In this document: positions 23,455 through 35,600 of the stretch, one piece after another
How the letters are laid out: each line of letters starts with the position of its first letter
Position numbering within the stretch: position 1 is the stretch's first letter
Assembly: GCA_017893485.1 (NCBI GenBank)
Contig: CM030368.1
Span: 108,383,549 to 108,447,548 of the forward strand
Length of the DNA: 64,000 nucleotides
Reading direction: 5' to 3'
Origin: Hemerocallis citrina
Taxonomy: Eukaryota; Streptophyta; Magnoliopsida; Asparagales; Asphodelaceae
Program-made: the position numbers and the translations under genes
The notes under the pieces: model-generated
Told to the model about the DNA's origin: nothing
Seen by the model: the letters and a program-made list of their open reading frames with translations, nothing else
Databases searched by the model: none

Positions 23455-23644
23455 AATGGCATCAGGGACAGTGTGCAAGACATACGTCTGAAATAGAGCT
23501 ACTGATGTACATTGGTAGAGAGACCAGCCGATATACACTAGTAGAATCAGGGTACTCTACTCTACATTGGCTAGAAAGGTCATCATGTGCAAGATTGCAT
23601 TTCCCGAGGTTAGCGAGGACGCTAAGATCTTAAGATGGAGTGTA
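23455..23644 (+). mobile_element. TRIM-2 internal copy 1
   Basis: 190 bp. Primer-site remnant TGGCATCAGGGA at about 23457, GGCTAGAAAGG near 23571, GTTAGCGAGGACGCTAAGATC stem word near 23610, purine-rich AAGATGGAGTGTA before the next LTR. Same order of words as TRIM-1's internal region. Confidence 0.75.
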
Positions 23645-24006
23645 TGTAGTACCCAGTATTTGAGGGGTATTATCCAAAGGTGGGCTTTCATGGCCATCAT
23701 GACGGGCTTTCATAATGGGCTTTCATGGTGGGGCTTAGTAAATAATGAGTTGGGCATATCGATATGGTAGTGTGTGTATATGCCTATAGAAATAATTTGG
23801 ATCAATGTGACCATGAAGGAAGTGAGTTGGATTTGTGTGCACTTAGTCCCAAATGAATGGTGTGTAGGAAATATGAGTATGTATATTAGGAAGCTTATGA
23901 TCATAAGTTACCTACAAGCAATGACACCTTTTTTTAGGCAAAGCATGTGGTGGGCCATTGTTAGGAGTTGTTTTTCGCATGTGTGCGCACGTGTACCAGC
24001 ATTACA
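23645..24006 (+). mobile_element. TRIM-2 LTR copy 2, complete
   Basis: 362 bp from TGTAGTACCCAG to GCATTACA. Contains the upstream-element-like GTCCCAAATGA (23846-23856) and TATATTAG (23882), 25 nt apart, and a run of seven T at about 23929, a potential Pol III stop. Confidence 0.8.
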
Positions 24007-24211
24007 AATGATATCAGAGCTGACTTTCATCACCAATAGTGTTCAAGATGTATGCCTGAGATGGAACTAGCAGTGTACACTGGTAGAGAGACCAGTGATG
24101 TACACAAGCAGAATCATGGTACTCCTTTTCATATCAGCTCGAAAGGCGATCCTGTGCTAGATTGTATACCCCGTACTTAGCGAGGAAGCTAAGATCTCAA
24201 GGTGGGGTCTA
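24007..24211 (+). mobile_element. TRIM-2 internal copy 2
   Basis: 205 bp. Primer-site remnant TGATATCAGAGCTGAC (24009-24024), CTCGAAAGGCGATCC, TTAGCGAGGAAGCTAAGATC stem word, polypurine AAGGTGGGGT before the next LTR. Confidence 0.8.
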
Positions 24212-24493
24212 TGTAATACCCCTGTGTTTGAGGGGTATTATCTAAAAGTGGGCTTTCATGATGGGCATTCATTGGGGGGACTTAGTTATTAATGAGATGG
24301 GCCTATAGATTTGGTAGTGTGAATATATGCCTATAGAAATAAATTGGATTAATGTGGTTATGACGTAAGTGAGTTTAATGTGTATGCACTTAGTCCCACA
24401 TGGATGGTGTGTAGAAAATATGAGTGTATGTTTGGAAACCTATGATCATAAGGTACCTACATGCCATAGACCCTTTTGTGAGGCAAAGATTGT
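24212..24493 (+). mobile_element. TRIM-2 LTR copy 3, 3'-truncated
   Basis: TGTAATACCCCTGTG start; GTCCCACATGG at 24393-24403 followed 23 nt later by TATGTTTGG. Cut off at 24494 where element F begins. Confidence 0.8.
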
Positions 24494-26310
24494 GGTGTTG
24501 TAGCGCCCCGAATTTCCAATATAATATCTCATAAATACGTGGCACAATTTCTGGAATCAACCTCAATGTAACAGTAAACATAGCCAAAACACCGATAATT
24601 TTTTCAACTTTTATTGCATCAATTCTTTACAAATCACAGCGAAAAATTAAACACCTTGAATTACAATTTATTTCTTTTGCAACACATTCTTTTTCAAATT
24701 ACATAAGCCACATTATCATTCTACCACATGCATCCAAATCCCAATACTATAGGTACCTACTTGTAAAACATGATGCTAGAGATAACTCTAACCCCCAAAA
24801 CTATAGGGGTCAGCCATAACGGTTTGAGTGACATAAAAAAAAATACAATGTAAATAAAAAATAAAGAATAAAGTTATTAACAGCACATACCAACAGTAGT
24901 AACAGATGGAATATGAAATGACAGTAAACAAAACATGAAAACATCAAGGGAAACTAGACTAAGTGTCAAGTGTAGGAAGACAAGTAAACATTATCCATAA
25001 AACCAAGTCAAGAAAACACAAATGCACTATGATGACTCTCTAATGCATACTTGTCGGATTCTATGCATTCCATACTACATAGGTTCGGTGCAAGCCCTTA
25101 TCGTTCTCCACTTTATAGGGTTAAATCCCTCGTTATGTAAATAATCCTACTACGGTGATGGAAACAAGATCTAGAATGCTCCCCGGATAGGCCTGACAAC
25201 CCTCGACGTGCAAGCATCATGTAAGCATAGCTCTAACACCAGAGAATCACCTCCATGCCGTGTATCCCACGAATAGGCCTACCGATCCTCGACGTGCAGA
25301 TACACAGTACATTTTGTGATTAGGCCTGCCGACCCTCTACACGCGAATGCACCGTATGTTCTGTGAATAGGCACTGCAGACCCTCGACACGCAAACATAC
25401 TAATACTCCTCTCGAGACAGAACACACAAGTCCTGGAACGCATCCGTTGGACTGGACCCCAAGATCATATACTTACGTTTTCCATGTTCCATCACATCTC
25501 CACTAGTTCATGTCCTTAAGTCGGTTATTATTCAAACACAATTTCTCCCTCTCTAGAGTTAGTGTATCCTGCCGGACTTAATTTCACAAAACTACCCCCA
25601 ATGACCCCAACTGGTCAAAATCCACAAAATCTCATTTGCCGGTTCCCAAGAATCCCACTTAACTCCTACAAACTCACAAAACGAATAACATGAAAACTAA
25701 AAGTGAAATTCTGGGCAGCAAGAGTAGTCTATACTAAAACGTAATTTTTCGCTGTTTCAGAATCAAAAGCTGAATCCGTTAGAAATTATGGAAACTAGAC
25801 TTCCACACAATCCAACGTATATTTAAAGTTCAAAATCTGACAACAGTAGCTAGGTCAAACACACCATTCTTTACAGATTATAGGTTTAGGCAGAAATACA
25901 ACATCATGTTATTATATTTTTAGAATCAGCGAAAAATCGATAATAAATTCATTAAAAATATTTATTAGACTCCTAAGCATGTTAGGTAACAATCTGGAAA
26001 TTTTCAGAGCAATATTGTAACATTTGATCAGTTTTAATAGTTTAAAAATGAAAGATACAAGAATCTAAAAATCTGGAAATAAAAACACAGCTGTAGTAAA
26101 ACGAGCATAACTTTTGCTACACAACTCGGAATTTAGAAATTAAAGATGTTCTGGAAACTAGAAAAATAGGGCTACAACTATTATTCAGAAATTAATTTAT
26201 TTTTAGATCATTTACTGAGTCGAAAATAGCAGCCAAAATACAGCCAGCAAGCAACATACAGGTTTTTGGGTATTTTTCATGAAATAAATTAATTAAACAT
26301 GATGGTATCA
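24494..26310 (-). mobile_element. Element F 3' LTR, 3' half (minus strand)
   Basis: On the minus strand the sequence ends GGAAATTCGGGGCGCTACA at 24494, the family's LTR 3' terminus. The remainder is AT-rich LTR sequence, for example GTCTAGTTTCCATAATTTC at about 25783-25801, and a minisatellite at 25180-25390. Interrupted by solo LTR E at 26316 and continues at 29852. Confidence 0.75.
25180..25390. repeat. About 65-bp minisatellite in element F LTR
   Basis: Four diverged units, each with ATAGGCCTGCCGACCCTCGAC followed by ACGCAAGCAT-like words, at about 25188, 25272, 25322 and 25366 (spacing 44-84 bp). Confidence 0.7.
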
Positions 26311-29300
26311 ATTCTTATAACTCCTATTTCTCGTATCTATATTTTTCCACTGTATTTTCATTCCTTGTATTCTCGTATTCAAATTGAGATCCTATATTTT
26401 TGTTTCCGTTCGAATAAAATCATTATTTTGTTTCAACTTAACTTTTGGTGCCTATATTTAATTCAATTGTATTGTTCGTCCTGCTCTTTTGTGTCGTTCT
26501 TCATGGAGAAATAAGCTGTTTCATATCATCTATCTCTTTATTTCTCTTTTTATTAATTTTTGACTAAGTCTCTAGTTGGATCCCCCTCAAACCCGCTACC
26601 CAAATACCCAAAAACCCAAAATCCTAACTATTTAACCCTAAACACCCCCCTAACCCTAACCCTAACCCTGGTTACTGTTAAACCCCCAAGCAACCCGCCG
26701 CTCTCTTCTCTCCCACTCCCTCTTCTTCCTCCCGCTCCTTGTTCCTTCGCTCCATCGCTCAAACCCTAAACCCCATCACCTCGCCATCACCTCCTCGCCT
26801 CGCAACCCCCACCGTCGACTCCCTCTCCTCGTCAACCCGATCACTACCGCCCTCACCTCCGACCCATCGAACCCAACTTCCATTTCGCCATTACCCAACT
26901 CTCCACCTCTCGGCACCTCGCCTTCGCTCCCTTTCCACCGTCACAACCCCAGCACCTCGCTGCCACCATCCTTGCCTTCGACACCCCGAACCCAATCCTT
27001 CGCTCTCGCCGCTTTGTTTCGAACCCAGAAATAGAGCTTCGCTGCTCTGCCCCGTCGCTGCGTCGCTCCTCGACATCGCACCGCCAATCCCGCCGCCACA
27101 GTCGTGCCAGACGTTGCGAGCCTCTCGCTGCTCGCCGCAGTGCTGTCGCTGCTCTCTTGCTCACTCTCCCTGGCTATTTGGTGAAGAAGGAGGGAAGAAG
27201 AAGAAGCGGGATTGGATCCTGGCTATCAGATTTGATCAAGATTACGATCTGATCAGATCTGATCTCAAACTCCGGATCAGATCTCAGCCATCCATCCGAT
27301 CGTGATCTTTAGCTCAGATCGAAGCAGATCCTGCCGTCCGATCGCCTTGATCTTGATTTTCCATCAAGATCCACACCGATTCGATCCATCCGATCTCGAT
27401 CGTCGATCAACGCCCTCATCCAATCAAGGCAAGTATTCTCCTTGTACAATTTATTGACCTAGTACAAGCATTTGATTGAAAATATCGTAAATAGGTTGTA
27501 GTTGTGACTCCTTCTTGTTTCATCATTTGTTGATCTTGAATATTTTACCGTCGATCTCTAAATCTTAAGAGTCACAACACCTTCGTTGTTATATTTACAA
27601 TTATTTGGACTCATTTTGTCTCCTAGTCACATGAACACATGAAATTAAGAAACCCTAGAGTTGTAGATGTGTGTTGTATCTTGTATGTGATGATCATGTA
27701 CCCATTTGAGTTGAAAAATAGATGTTGCTTGCTGATTTGATAACCACTACACCCGTATTTGTATCACACATTAATCTAGACTCATTACAACCAATTATCA
27801 TGCAACTTATACATAAAAGACATTCACACTTGTTACTGTCCTGAACTTTACTTGCTGTTTTGCCCCGTTTAAAATCAGAATCTGAACCTGAGCCCTAAAC
27901 AGTAAATATAGCTCTAGATGTCTAGATATCGATAGCATCCAGAATTTTTGAATTCCAAGTTACAATCTAGGAGATATCACAGTTTTACTGCAACTGTGTC
28001 GATAGTCACAGATTCACAAAACTGCTGCACTTCTTTAGTTTATAAATTATTTTAACTATGTTAACAGTAAGCTATGGAGTTGAAATTTTACATGCTGTTG
28101 CTGGACACCCTAAAGATCATCCCCAAATTTTCTCAGAATTAATTAACAATGTTTCAATACTGTTTCACATGTATAAACTCAGATCTACAAATTCTAGCAA
28201 AACACAAAAGCTGTATAGTTTGCTATTTTGACACATGTTACCACAACTTTTATGTACCTTAATTATATGCTTTGGAACTGGGCAGGAGTCTAGTTTCTAG
28301 ATCCTTTGACAGTTCTACTTTTGCTATCTTGTAGCAACGGGAATCGCAGTTTTGGTGCAGCAACCTCATGTTGTCCAGATTTGAGATTTTCGTTGTTCTT
28401 GAAACTTTTATTTATTTTGACCCTCAAACTTGTATCCAAACTAGCCTAGGCTTGAACCATGTTCTTGATTATTTTATTTGACTCGTTTCGCACACTATCA
28501 TGCTTGGTTAATAATAATAATAAATAACAAGCTGGGGTTTAAGGAAAAGACCATAGTAGTGGACAATATAGGTAAGTGTACTCGGAAGGGGGCCCGTGTT
28601 TCTCAGAATTTTATGTTAAATGGAACTAAGTGCCATGTCAAGGATTGATGGGGGCCACTTCTATAGTCTACGGGGGCCACCTCTAGAGCCTACGGGGGCC
28701 ACCTCTAGAGCCCATTATATGATTACTTGATATGTATTTGCGATCACATGGAACAAAGTGCCACGTAGAACTAAGTGTCACGTCATGGGTGACGGGGGCC
28801 ACCTCTAGAGCCTACGGGGGCCACCTCTAGAGCCCATGGTTTGATCACTTGCTCATATTTCCTGCTTGATCTGAGTACACTGCCCTATAAAATCCATTAC
28901 TAGGCCTAAACGAAATTGTATTGACTGTAGCAACCATATAGTAAAAGTATGGATGCATGAAGTGCTACCTAGATAGTAACAACCAAAAAACTTGATACAT
29001 GAAACTTGAACTTGACACATGTTTACTTGGTACTTGATGACATGATACATGAGACTTGATACTTGAACATAATACTTGGTACTTGACGACATGATACATG
29101 AGACTTGATACTTGGGCATAATACTTGACACTTGCAGCTTGATACTTGAGACTTGACAACTTGACAACTTGACACTAGACTTGAGGCTTATTACCTGACA
29201 CTTGTACTCGATACTTGTCACTTGATGTTGGATACACCTACATGTTCACTTGTCACTTGCTCCATTACTAGTGTTTGTTATCCAGCTTCTTTACTTGAGT

Positions 29301-29851
29301 TGTCTACTTGCTAGCTAGTCCTTGAGTTCCCACTACTTGTTGCATCTCCGTTATATTCTTGATTCTAAATCTTGTTCCACATTACTTATACTCGTTTTTA
29401 CTATTTGTGGCTCTAACTTGCAATAAGGGCGTTTTCTCTTGTTTTCTCTATTTTTTCCTTTTTATATTTATTAAATAGACTTTGGAGACGTGTTGCCCGT
29501 TAGAATTGGTGAGCAGACGTTTGAGGCCTTGCTTGGGAAAAACTTTCTTTAACCATTTCATTTTGTATTTGAGTTATTTCATTTGATGTTACTTGAAACT
29601 TTTAACGGGCTTATGTTCCCGAGTTTTATCTTGATCAGACTTGAAAAATATTTGAAATATTATTATTTGATTCAATTGTTTTCTGTTGCTTAATAAATTA
29701 TTCATGCATGCTTGGTTGTATATATATCTTGTTATGTTCTTGTTGTGATTCTGAGTCGATCCTACAGCTTATGGATAATGTTAAAATAATTCGCTGGGCT
29801 TCGTCACGCGCTCGTATTCCATATTTTTGGAAAGCAGGGCGTGACAATTCT
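26311..29851 (+). mobile_element. Solo LTR E with 5-bp target duplication
   Basis: A 3531-bp LTR (26316-29846) from TATAACTCCTATTT (TG changed to TA) to GCAGGGCGTGACA, flanked by ATTCT on both sides (26311-26315 and 29847-29851). Homologous in layout to the LTRs of A to D: C-rich leader (26690-27180), donor-like AAGGCAAGTATTC at 27427-27439, AT-rich stretch, and the terminal CTTATGGATAATG block. The flanks rejoin into one continuous F LTR, so E inserted there and then lost its internal region by LTR-LTR recombination. No intact protein-coding gene inside. Confidence 0.85.
28649..28837. repeat. 22-bp minisatellite in solo LTR E
   Basis: Units CGGGGGCCACCTCTAGAGCCTA with a 22-bp period, in two clusters (28649-28713 and 28791-28837), separated by AAGTGCCACGT words that are themselves repeated. 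Confidence 0.85.
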
Positions 29852-30888
29852 ATAGTCAATAAATTATGTAATCAACATGAAAAGTGTGGTAGCATGATAA
29901 ATACAATTAAAAATATACATATAAACGATTCTAACAACATCCAATATCAATCGATCAATCAAACATACAACCTAGCAATTATCTCTACAATAATTAATTG
30001 TGTTGTGATTATATGTATAACCCTATCATGAATACTACATGGATGCATGAAAGATTCGATCTTTAGAGTCAAAAGTTGCATGATGTCAACAATATTGCGG
30101 TTAGCTTGTGTAAACCTTGAATAGACCAAACAAATGGTAATAAATAAATAAATATGATCCCGAATAGGACCTACTTGCAAGAATTCCAATAAAACTTGAA
30201 TTTGACACGATGTACAATTCAAGAGAAAAGTGACTTGTCTTTTGGACGATGACATTGAATACCAAGAATAACGGGATGAGAATCCCGAAGCAACGAATCC
30301 ACGAACACACGAATAACACGTGCAATACCCGTGCAATAGAGAAAACAACAACAACAGCAAAAGAGACAAAGCAACAGTAAAGGGCAGTAAGTCAGCGTGG
30401 GGTCTGACGGTGATCGACGTCGACAGCAGTTGACGACGTCGCAGGTGGTGGCGTCGAGCGGGACAGGGTGGCGCAGTTCGAGTCTGGCATCGACGGAAGG
30501 GGCAGCAGTGGTGGGTTTGGCTGCTGTCGACGGAAACAGGGGAAATAGGGGGAAACAGGGTGGAAGGCGATGGTGGCAATGGAAATGGAGGAAGAAGAAG
30601 ATCTAGGTGATGGAAGGCGGCCGATGGAGGCGAGGTGGGTTTGACTGGGGAAGAAGATGGGGGAAGAAGCAAGGTTTGAGCAAGGTAGGGGATGACATAG
30701 TGGAAGGGGCTAGGGTTAGGGTACTGATTAGGGTTAGTATTTATTGGGAATTAGAGACGTAGGGTTAATGTGTTATTGGGGTTGGAATCCAATAGGAGAA
30801 CGGGTTTGGGTTAACGGGTAATAAATCAATTAATAGATTTTAGATCCAATAAGAAAGTAGGCTATAGGGTTTTTAAAATATTCATATA

Positions 30889-31302
30889 TCTATATAATAA
30901 AATACAAAGAAAGCTACCAAGTGGCTCTCCTTCAATCTCTCCAAAATCAAAGGTCGGGATCTAACCACACAAAACACATTTTGCTCCCAAAAGTTCCTCC
31001 CCCCCCCCCCCCTCTCAAAAAAAACTCAAATTCAAATCCCCCAAAAACAACTCCTTTATTTATTTAATTAACTCTCTCTTTCTATATATATATATATATA
31101 TAAAAACATGGAATTTTATACCCCAATTTATAATTATTTTTCAACATATACTAATGAAAACATGGACTTTTATTTACAACTAGTTATTGTCATACTATTC
31201 AAACTTGAGCAATACAATTGTTGATTTACTATTTATAAGGCTTTTCATATGCTGTATCGTTCTGAAGACGTGTCATAGGCACGTGCCCACGAGAAAATCT
31301 AG
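30889..31302 (+). mobile_element. Hel-1, non-autonomous Helitron
   Basis: 414 bp from TCTATATAATAAAATAC to CTAG, inserted between A and T as Helitrons do. The 3' end has the palindrome GGCACGTGCC (31278-31287) and then CACGAGAAAATCTAG. Long similarity to Hel-2, from the TCTATATAATAAA...CAAAGAAAGCTA start to the shared 3' end. No RepHel protein, so it is mobilised in trans if at all. Confidence 0.85.
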
Positions 31303-31390
31303 TATATATATACATATATATATATATATATACATGAAAACAAATAATGAAATACATATAAAATGGAGCATGTTCGGGCTTAAAACAAAA

Positions 31391-31542
31391 TAATAATAAT
31401 AATAATGATAATAATAACGATAAAAATAATAATACTATTAAAAAAAATTAATAATAATAAAACCAAAATAATAACAATAACAATAACAGTAAAAATAAAA
31501 AAAATTAATAACAACAACAACAATAATAATAATAATAATAAC

Positions 31543-31618
<76 letters not shown>
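31391..31618. repeat. (AAT)n microsatellite
   Basis: Imperfect AAT/AAC runs, then about 32 nearly uninterrupted AAT units from 31522. A poly-Asn or poly-Ile frame here is an artefact of the repeat. Confidence 0.95.
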
Positions 31619-31872
31619 TGTATCAAAATAGGATTTGAGAATATTAACAAATTTATTAAAATCCAAAAAGTAATAATATCAAATATAAATAGTCGGTCAC
31701 TTAGAAACAAAAAATGGAGTTAAAATATATCATCGTTCGAAATAAATAAAATTTTTGATTAGAAAGATTTTAATAGAAGATTCAAAAATGAATTCAAAAC
31801 AAAAATAAATTCATAATTAATCGAAATACAGAAATATTAAGAAAATATGTATTTACATGATCGGGGGTTACA

Positions 31873-32694
31873 ATCCTACCCACCTTACAACAGAATTTCG
31901 TCCTTAAAATTCATTGAGGCGGTACATAGGACAAGGCAAAAGTAAACTGATGAAATAACAAACTTACAATTAAAGAGAAACAAACAAAATGGTGGCAACA
32001 CCAGAAAAGAAAGAACATGGATAAAAATGGAGTGATCAAGAATGATGTGAATAAAGATTCAATGAATGATGACAATGCAAATGTATGGAAAATGGAGTAA
32101 ACAATGTAAAGAAGGAGAAACAACAAGAACATCTTGGGACCATTGGATTATGGGCCCACCACGCTTCCGCTGCACCTTTCTGATCGGAAAGATTCCATCA
32201 TTAGCGTCTATTAACTCCAACAATCTGCTTCGTGGCTCACTATATCCTTGATACGTCCAACCGACACATCTCTAGCATGAAGTTCGAACTCCTAGCGATT
32301 CGGGATTATGAAATTTCCTGAGATCCTGGGACTCTACGTGCACATCTCGAGCAAAAGTCGACACTTCCTCTACTGGTGACGTTCCAAGCCGTTGACATGA
32401 CTTAGCAGATCAAGTGATGCCGATCTATAGACCAAGGAGAAATAAAAGGAAGAGATAGCACCAGAATCAAAGAATACGGGTACGACAAGAATGAAATTAT
32501 ACCCAATAAAGAATCAATAAATGAGGACAATTGCAAGAGATGAAAGGAAACAAGGAAACGAAGAATTAAATATGAAGGGACAAAAAAGGAAGGCTAATAT
32601 CCAGATTGTTCGTTATCAATTATTCATGTGATTCGTGTATTGCACATACTATTGAGTCAAACCGGTTAAAACCCAAATCTGATTAATATATCTG
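31873..32694 (-). mobile_element. Element F internal region, non-coding (minus strand)
   Basis: Minus strand ends with GGACGAAATTCTG, TTGTAAGGTGGGTAGGAT (polypurine tract) and then the LTR. Upstream come GGTGTTGCCACC, GCGTGGTGGGCCCATAA, GGCTTGGAACGTCACCAG and, near 32490, a scrap of the protease region (TTTGATTCTGGTGCT). No gag or pol domain otherwise. The same words in the same order occur at the end of element D's internal region (51030-51516). Bounded on the right by the start of element C. Confidence 0.7.
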
Positions 32695-35600
32695 TGTAAC
32701 ACCTGTTTTCCATTTTCCGTATTTTGAGTGTATTTTCTTTTTCCATGTATTTGATTCTTGTTGTATCTCTTTTTGTACTGTTTATTGGATCTTATTTTTT
32801 TTTTCAATATATTTATTTTTCTTGATTTTTCGTTCTCCTTTATTGATCTTCTTGATTCTTTTATCATTCTTTTGTTTCGTCTCCTTTTGATTGAGTTGTT
32901 ATTTTTTTTTATCGTCTTTATTTTAATTGTTCATGCCCTATTTTATTTATCCATTTGTGGCCATCTCATTTTATTTGGATCTATTATTTCCCTAATCGTA
33001 TTCAACCTTACACTTATACCTTATTGGATACCCATTAAACCTAATATACCCAAACCCAATACCCATCAGCACCAAACTACCCGTTAACACCTAATACAAC
33101 CCGAACACCCATGTTCACTTTAGCTGTCATCTTCCAAAAGCCTAACCCTAATACTTTTTCCCCAAATACAAACCCATACTCGTTTGCCCTGTGCTCCCCC
33201 CATCAGCCGCCTCTCTCATCCCCTTCACCTCCCGCTCTCCCTCTGTGCACCCTCGTCACAGTCGGACTACAGTGCCCCATGTGAACCCATCCCCCGATCT
33301 CCTAACCCTTCTCCCGACCTCCAACTCTTCCTTCCTATGTGCCTGCACCCATCCGTGCCCACTTATCCGCTCCAGATCGCGTCCCGTACTGCATCCCCCT
33401 AGCGCCGTACTGCATCCCCCTGTGCGCGCCCTCCCTGTCTCGCCGCGCAGCAGGCAGCGACAGCCTATAGCAATAGCGTATTCTCTTTGCACTGTGCTAC
33501 GCCCTCCCTCCGGCCATCGACGGTGCTGCCACTTCCTGGCCACTGCCGTTCCCCGCCGTGCTAACCCCGTTGTCGTCTTCCCGTCCATCTCTCCCTCTCT
33601 TTGAGTGCGAGTGTTGGTTCATGGGTATTGAGTTCGTGTGCTCGTTGTTGTGTTCATTGGGTTCGTTGCCCGGAAATCCGATCCCGTTATTCTTGCTTTG
33701 CACCATTTTCGTCGTCGGTTAAGGCAAGTAACTAGTATTCCTTTCTTTGTGTAATGCAAGTACTAAATACCACATGTAGTATAGTTGAATTCTAGAGACA
33801 ATTCGTGTGTGAATCCTCTGTTATATATTGTCTCCATTGTGTTGATTCGGCCATAGTTGCCTCGCGACATACATGACATGAAACAACTAGGAATGACCAC
33901 TTTTTGGATGTGTATATGCATGCTATTTTGTAATATCGTGTGCTTGAGGTGTTATTCGTGCTATACTTGTCGTGGACTTACAAAATACTCTATACCATGT
34001 TGTTTGGACATTTAGTACACCATATTTCATGTTTGGTTATGATTTAGACAATTTCCGTATGATCTATGTTGATTTGTGCATGAAGAATAATTCTGTATTT
34101 TATTTTATCCTGTTTTCATGCAATATTTTAGCCACTATTAAGGTCAGTATATTAAAATTATTTGTGAACATGAATTGTAGAGAATTCTGTCTATTTTATA
34201 ACCCTTATGACAGATCTCAGTTTCGTTTTACGAGTTGTAAGTTATGTCTATTTTACTACAGAGGTGTAGAGAGATTTCCAGATTTTGATTTCTATGAATT
34301 CTTAACAGTAATATATTTTTATCGTGATGATAAATGTATTATTTTGATCCAATATTTTGCACAATACAACTAGACCTGATTGGGATTAACCATTAATTTT
34401 TGTGGATTTATTTGAGGAGTTATACAAACTATTCTGTGCTTGCAAACAACTACTATACTAACAGAATTTTCTTGCTGTTTTGTAAAGAAACATAAATTCA
34501 ACCTGATTCTACTTACTTTCTTTAAAATCTTTGTGAATATTAAAGTTATCCTACTGTATCTAGTTTATCCCCCTTTTTACGGATCTGGATTTCAATTTAT
34601 CTTTTGTGAGATATTGCTTTTTTCGTACTGCAGCATTTATGATTCCAAATTTACAAACTACTGTTTCTTGTTGCTTTCTGATTTTACAAAACTACTGTTA
34701 TAGATTGGAAAATTATGAAACTCTATTTTCTTTTACTAAACATAGTAGGGAATACCCCAGACTTTTCGTGGATTTAATTTGTGAGTTTTCATGTTGTTTT
34801 CCTGTTCTTGAATACAAACTTCTGATTTCTGGCTAAATACGTTTTCTGGATTCAAATCTGATATGAGTAATATTTTTGTGAAATACCATATGACTTATAT
34901 ATATTTACTGGATTTTGTCGGGAGTCTATTTTCCAGATTCTTTGATGGATCCAGGTTTGCATGTTTGTAGGAATGGAAATTCCAGGTTTAGTACGGTACT
35001 ATCTTGCTTTCATACACTAGAATTTTCGTTGTTCTATTCTTTTATGAGTTGTCTTTTACCTGTACATGTTTAATCTTCATCCTGAACCTATTACTTGTTC
35101 ATGCCATGTTATTCTTGCCCTGTTTGTGTCACATACATGCCTGTTTGATTAAAAATAACAAAATAACCAAGCCGTGGTTAAGGGAAAAGATTTAGTAGTG
35201 GAAAATATATAAGTGTGTACTTGGAAGGGGGCCCATGTTTCCTACCTGTTCATCTGTTACCTGTTACCTATTATATGATCATGCATGATTCTGATTTCTG
35301 ACTACATACTTCCTTATGAGAGGGTGTACTTAGAAGGGAGCCTGTGTTTCCCACCTGTTACCCAACTACATACTTCCTACAGGAGGGTATACTTGGAGGG
35401 GACTTAGTCCTTCCTATTGCATGATTACCTGTTACCTGAAGCATGATTACCTGTTACATGATACATGTACATGTGCTTGTTTACAAGATACCTGAGTACA
35501 CGGCCCTATAGACTCCACTACGAAATCTAAAATGCAAACTTATTTGAATGTAGCAACTATGTGGTAAAAAGATGGATGCATGAAGTGCTACCTAGATAGT

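Larger units (their letters stand above)
29852..31872 (-). mobile_element. Element F 3' LTR, 5' half (minus strand)
   Basis: Continues the LTR interrupted by E. Minus strand starts TGTAACCCCCGATCATG at 31872. It has an (AAT)n-rich U3, Helitron Hel-1, CCAATAGGAGAACGG-type words, and a GC-rich leader (30390-30680) that is open on the minus strand only because it is C-rich. Without E and Hel-1 the LTR is about 3.4 kb, the family's usual length. Confidence 0.75.

Noticed and set aside
26647..26671. Telomere-like CCTAACCCTAACCCTAACCCT run
   Set aside because: Only about three 6-bp units, within an LTR region already rich in AACCCTA words. The plant telomere unit is 7 bp (CCCTAAA). Not a telomeric tract.
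26739..27305. 188-codon Pro/Ser-rich frame in solo LTR E
   Set aside because: Same C-rich leader position as in the other LTRs, no family similarity.
29959..30672. 237-codon minus-strand frame
   Set aside because: It starts in the C-rich leader of F's LTR and runs into LTR sequence that is non-coding in related LTRs; composition explains it.
31405..31710. Long poly-Asn and poly-Ile open frames
   Set aside because: They are the (AAT)n microsatellite read in frame.
33191..33604. 137-codon frame in the C 5' LTR leader, with overlapping frames on both strands
   Set aside because: The 3' LTR counterpart is truncated to 93 codons and shifts frame. Treated as leader, not as a gene.
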